Source: JAVZLQ01 sp049972525 (GTDB lineage: Archaea; Thermoproteota; Bathyarchaeia; Bathyarchaeales; Bathycorpusculaceae). From it: a DNA stretch of 6,840 nt. This document shows positions 4,999 through 6,840 of the stretch, in pieces; positions within the stretch are counted from its first letter, which is position 1; each line of letters begins with the position of its first letter. A program made the position numbers and the translations under genes. The stretch covers positions 1 to 6,840 of the forward strand of contig JBMFKI010000024.1 of the NCBI GenBank assembly GCA_049972525.1, given 5' to 3'. A model generated the notes under the pieces. That model was given only the letters and a program-made list of their open reading frames with translations, did no database searches and was not told the DNA's origin.

Positions 4999-6840
4999 TT
5001 TCTCATCACCATGAGCCGGAATGTGGCCTTTTCTGACAACGGCGTGAAGGCGGTTATTTTTGAGCTGTCCAAGATTATTGGTTGCTTCAATTTGAGCGTC
5101 CCAACAAATTGTGTTTCTTTGAGCTTCAGGGCCATTTCGATGTCTCGGAGCTTTTGGGCAAAGTAGCCGGCAAGTTTTGAGTCTACGTCTTTACATGAAA
5201 ATGTAATGTTGCCCTCGAGCATAACAAAGAGATGCGGAGCTGTTGCCTCCTGGTTGAGCTTAGAAAGGGTTTCCGCTGCCATCTGCATTGACGTCAAGTT
5301 TTTAGGGGTTATTTGAACAAGTTTGGCCCCCACATGTGTCAAATCAAGTTTTTCAACTTCAACTTCTTCTTCTAAGCTTTCCACCCTGACTGTTAAGGTT
5401 GACGTTGATTCTGTTCCGTCTTCGCCTACAGCTTTAATTCTGAATTTAAATTCGCCTAGCTCTTCGAGTGCGCCTAGGTCCCATGTTATTTCGAAGGGGG
5501 CTTTACCCTTATCTGGCGTGGCGGCTCCCCTTTCAACTTCTATGCTGATTGGCAGGTCATAGGAGTCTATTGGCGTTATCGCTGCCCTAACCTCTGCTTT
5601 CTCTCCCGTTTTTATTGTGAGTGAGCTCGGTTTTAGGGTTAGTATGAAGCCCGTCGCAATTATTCTTTCATTTTTGATGATCGTTCCGGCCTTCAGTATT
5701 TTCTCCCAGTCTTTTTGGTGGACGAGATCTTCAAGCCTTATCTTTCTACCTGTGATTTCCACCTCATACCATATTTCGTGCACTTCTTTTCCTATTTTTC
5801 TGATGCCGCTTTCCTTCAGAAGCGCATCTTTAAGGGTTGTTGCGGCCATTCTGTAGGGGAGGATTTCTGCCTCGTCTTTGATTTTGAGGGGTGTTTCCGC
5901 CCCGTTTTTTGGGCCTATTTGCTTCCAGTACAGTTTTCCATCCATGATTATTCCAATGTCAAGGGCTTCTACGCCTCCCTTTATTGCTTGTTCAATGGCA
6001 TAACGTGTGGTTAGCGGTGCAGATGTAACTGTGTAAAACGTGTCAAGTATGTTTCTGAACGTGTATCTGCTTGTTCCTTCGACTAGGTCCCAGTTTTGGT
6101 TATTTTTTAGGAATTCAGCCAGGTCTCTGAAACTTATGTCGGTTCTTAGTTTTGGGCCTGTGGCGGGGTTTTTCAGTCCAGCTTCAACCTGTGGTATTAT
6201 GGCTGACGCTGCAGATGTGATTGTCCATTTCACCTCGTCCCTTCCTGTTTCTTTCGCCGGGTAGGCTATTCTTGTCAATGCTGACAGAAGGTGTTCGTCT
6301 AACAGTTTTGTGTTGTCCTGTATGTATTCTTTCAGTTTCCTTTCTTGCAGATTTCTTATGTCTTTGTCTTTGTAGTATTCGGTTAGGCTGTCCATGACTT
6401 CATCTGCCGATTTTATCTTTGCTGCGAACGTCAGCAGGGCTTTGAAGTCAGCTCGTTGATTGGGGCATGCTACAACTATTGTGTTTCTGTAGGTTCTTCT
6501 GCCTTCTTTGCCTTTCATCAGAATTAGGTTTCTCACCTCTTCTTCGTTTACTTCGGGCTTTACGAGGACTATTAGCTGTGGGCTGGGTTCGTCGTCTACT
6601 GTTACTTCTTCTATGTCTCCGTAGCCTATCACTGTAGTGTTTTCCTCGTTGAAGATCTCTCCGCGTTCTTCTATGCCTCTTCTTTCCTTTCTTATTAGTA
6701 TGTTGTTCGCGCATTCTGTTATGGCTCTGTAAAGTTCTAGTCTCGGTTCGCGGAGTTTTTCAGCGGCCTTCTTTTCCACGTATTCTATTACTGATGGATA
6801 GGGGGTAAACCAGTAGCGTCCGCTTTCCGATGTGAAGTGG
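4995..6840 (-). CDS. DUF499-type ATPase of a DISARM/Hma-like operon, C-terminal 614 residues (5' end off the window)
   Basis: The frame is open to the right edge. A GTG at 6779 is not the start, because 20 coding residues precede it, including ESGRYWFTPYPSV, which matches the conserved RYWF.P.P segment of DUF499 proteins. Family members are about 1000 residues with an N-terminal P-loop, so the Walker A and B motifs should lie beyond 6840. Counting visible residues: 85-145 hold the other DUF499 hallmark (strand SPQLIVLVKPEV, then RRTYRNTIVVACPN and a helix); 165-230 are helical; 230-330 are a compact alpha/beta region; about 396-486 is an Ig/PKD-like beta domain (SLTIKTGEKAEVRAAI … FRIKAVGEDGTESTS); and 500-614 are an alpha/beta tail. 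DUF499 ATPases occur beside DUF1156 DNA methyltransferases and SNF2 helicases in phage-defence clusters. It ends at TGA 4997-4995, overlapping the next ATG. The family call rests on recalled motifs, not a search. Confidence 0.82.
   Translation of the reverse strand, partial: HFTSESGRYWFTPYPSVIEYVEKKAAEKLREPRLELYRAITECANNILIRKERRGIEERGEIFNEENTTVIGYGDIEEVTVDDEPSPQLIVLVKPEVNEEEVRNLILMKGKEGRRTYRNTIVVACPNQRADFKALLTFAAKIKSADEVMDSLTEYYKDKDIRNLQERKLKEYIQDNTKLLDEHLLSALTRIAYPAKETGRDEVKWTITSAASAIIPQVEAGLKNPATGPKLRTDISFRDLAEFLKNNQNWDLVEGTSRYTFRNILDTFYTVTSAPLTTRYAIEQAIKGGVEALDIGIIMDGKLYWKQIGPKNGAETPLKIKDEAEILPYRMAATTLKDALLKESGIRKIGKEVHEIWYEVEITGRKIRLEDLVHQKDWEKILKAGTIIKNERIIATGFILTLKPSSLTIKTGEKAEVRAAITPIDSYDLPISIEVERGAATPDKGKAPFEITWDLGALEELGEFKFRIKAVGEDGTESTSTLTVRVESLEEEVEVEKLDLTHVGAKLVQITPKNLTSMQMAAETLSKLNQEATAPHLFVMLEGNITFSCKDVDSKLAGYFAQKLRDIEMALKLKETQFVGTLKLKQPIILDSSKITAFTPLSEKATFRLMVMRK
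5004..5009 (-). promoter_or_regulatory. Shine-Dalgarno site GGTGAT for the 141-aa gene
   Basis: The minus strand reads CATGGTGATGAGAAAATGAAAGCC. GGTGAT pairs with the archaeal 16S rRNA end and lies six bases before ATG 4998, inside the end of the DUF499 coding region. Together with the ATGA overlap it fixes this start and implies coupled translation. It contrasts with ATG 2979, which has no such site. Confidence 0.6.

Noticed and set aside
6448..6714. 88-aa Arg/Lys-rich open frame on the minus strand
   Set aside because: It lies wholly within the DUF499 gene in another frame, with low-complexity composition, and has no ribosome site that I can see; it is a shadow.
4995..6779. GTG at 6779 as the start of a 594-aa protein
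   Set aside because: The frame stays open to the window edge and the upstream residues match a conserved DUF499 segment, so it is an internal Val codon.
1..6840. CRISPR arrays, tRNA/rRNA genes, insertion sequences, tRNA-Pyl or pyl genes
   Set aside because: No regularly spaced repeats, cloverleaf, transposase motifs or terminal repeats were seen. The amber-decoding question cannot be settled within this window.

Overview
The window looks archaeal, though the lineage cannot be fixed from sequence alone. The genes are tightly packed. Shine-Dalgarno-like motifs of the GGTGAT / GAGGTGA type precede two starts. The gene set (DUF499-type ATPase, SNF2 helicase with a DUF3883 tail, RNase J/CPSF-like beta-CASP nuclease) is one I associate mostly with archaeal accessory DNA and antiviral islands. 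A possible sense use of the amber codon, discussed below, would also point to a pyrrolysine-using archaeon.

Layout. Positions 1-306 (+ strand) hold the C-terminal 101 codons of an unrecognised gene cut by the left edge. Positions 301-348 form an imperfect inverted repeat at a convergent gene junction. Everything from 348 to 6840 is one compact minus-strand operon, transcribed right to left. It starts with the C-terminal 614 codons of a DUF499-type ATPase, open at the right edge (6840-4995). An unrecognised 141-aa protein follows, starting by ATGA overlap (4998-4573). Next is a SNF2-family helicase motor (4563-2989), then its C-terminal half with a DUF3883 nuclease-like domain (2988-1612). Last is a complete beta-CASP metallo-beta-lactamase-fold nuclease (about 1601-348).

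The helicase is split by a single in-frame TAG directly after helicase motif VI, where relatives continue without interruption, usually with an aromatic residue. The 141-aa gene also ends in TAG and lies in the same frame as the helicase. The frame from 4998 to 1612 is therefore 1128 codons interrupted only by two TAGs, while every other real gene in the window ends in TAA or TGA. Amber read as sense (for example pyrrolysine), a recent nonsense mutation, and a sequencing error are all open; the sequence alone cannot decide.

Together the genes look like a DISARM/Hma-like anti-mobile-element operon: ATPase, small partner, translocase with a PD-(D/E)XK-like tail, and a nuclease. The N-terminal part of the ATPase and any methyltransferase would lie beyond the right edge. 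The unusual component is the beta-CASP nuclease, translationally coupled to the helicase.
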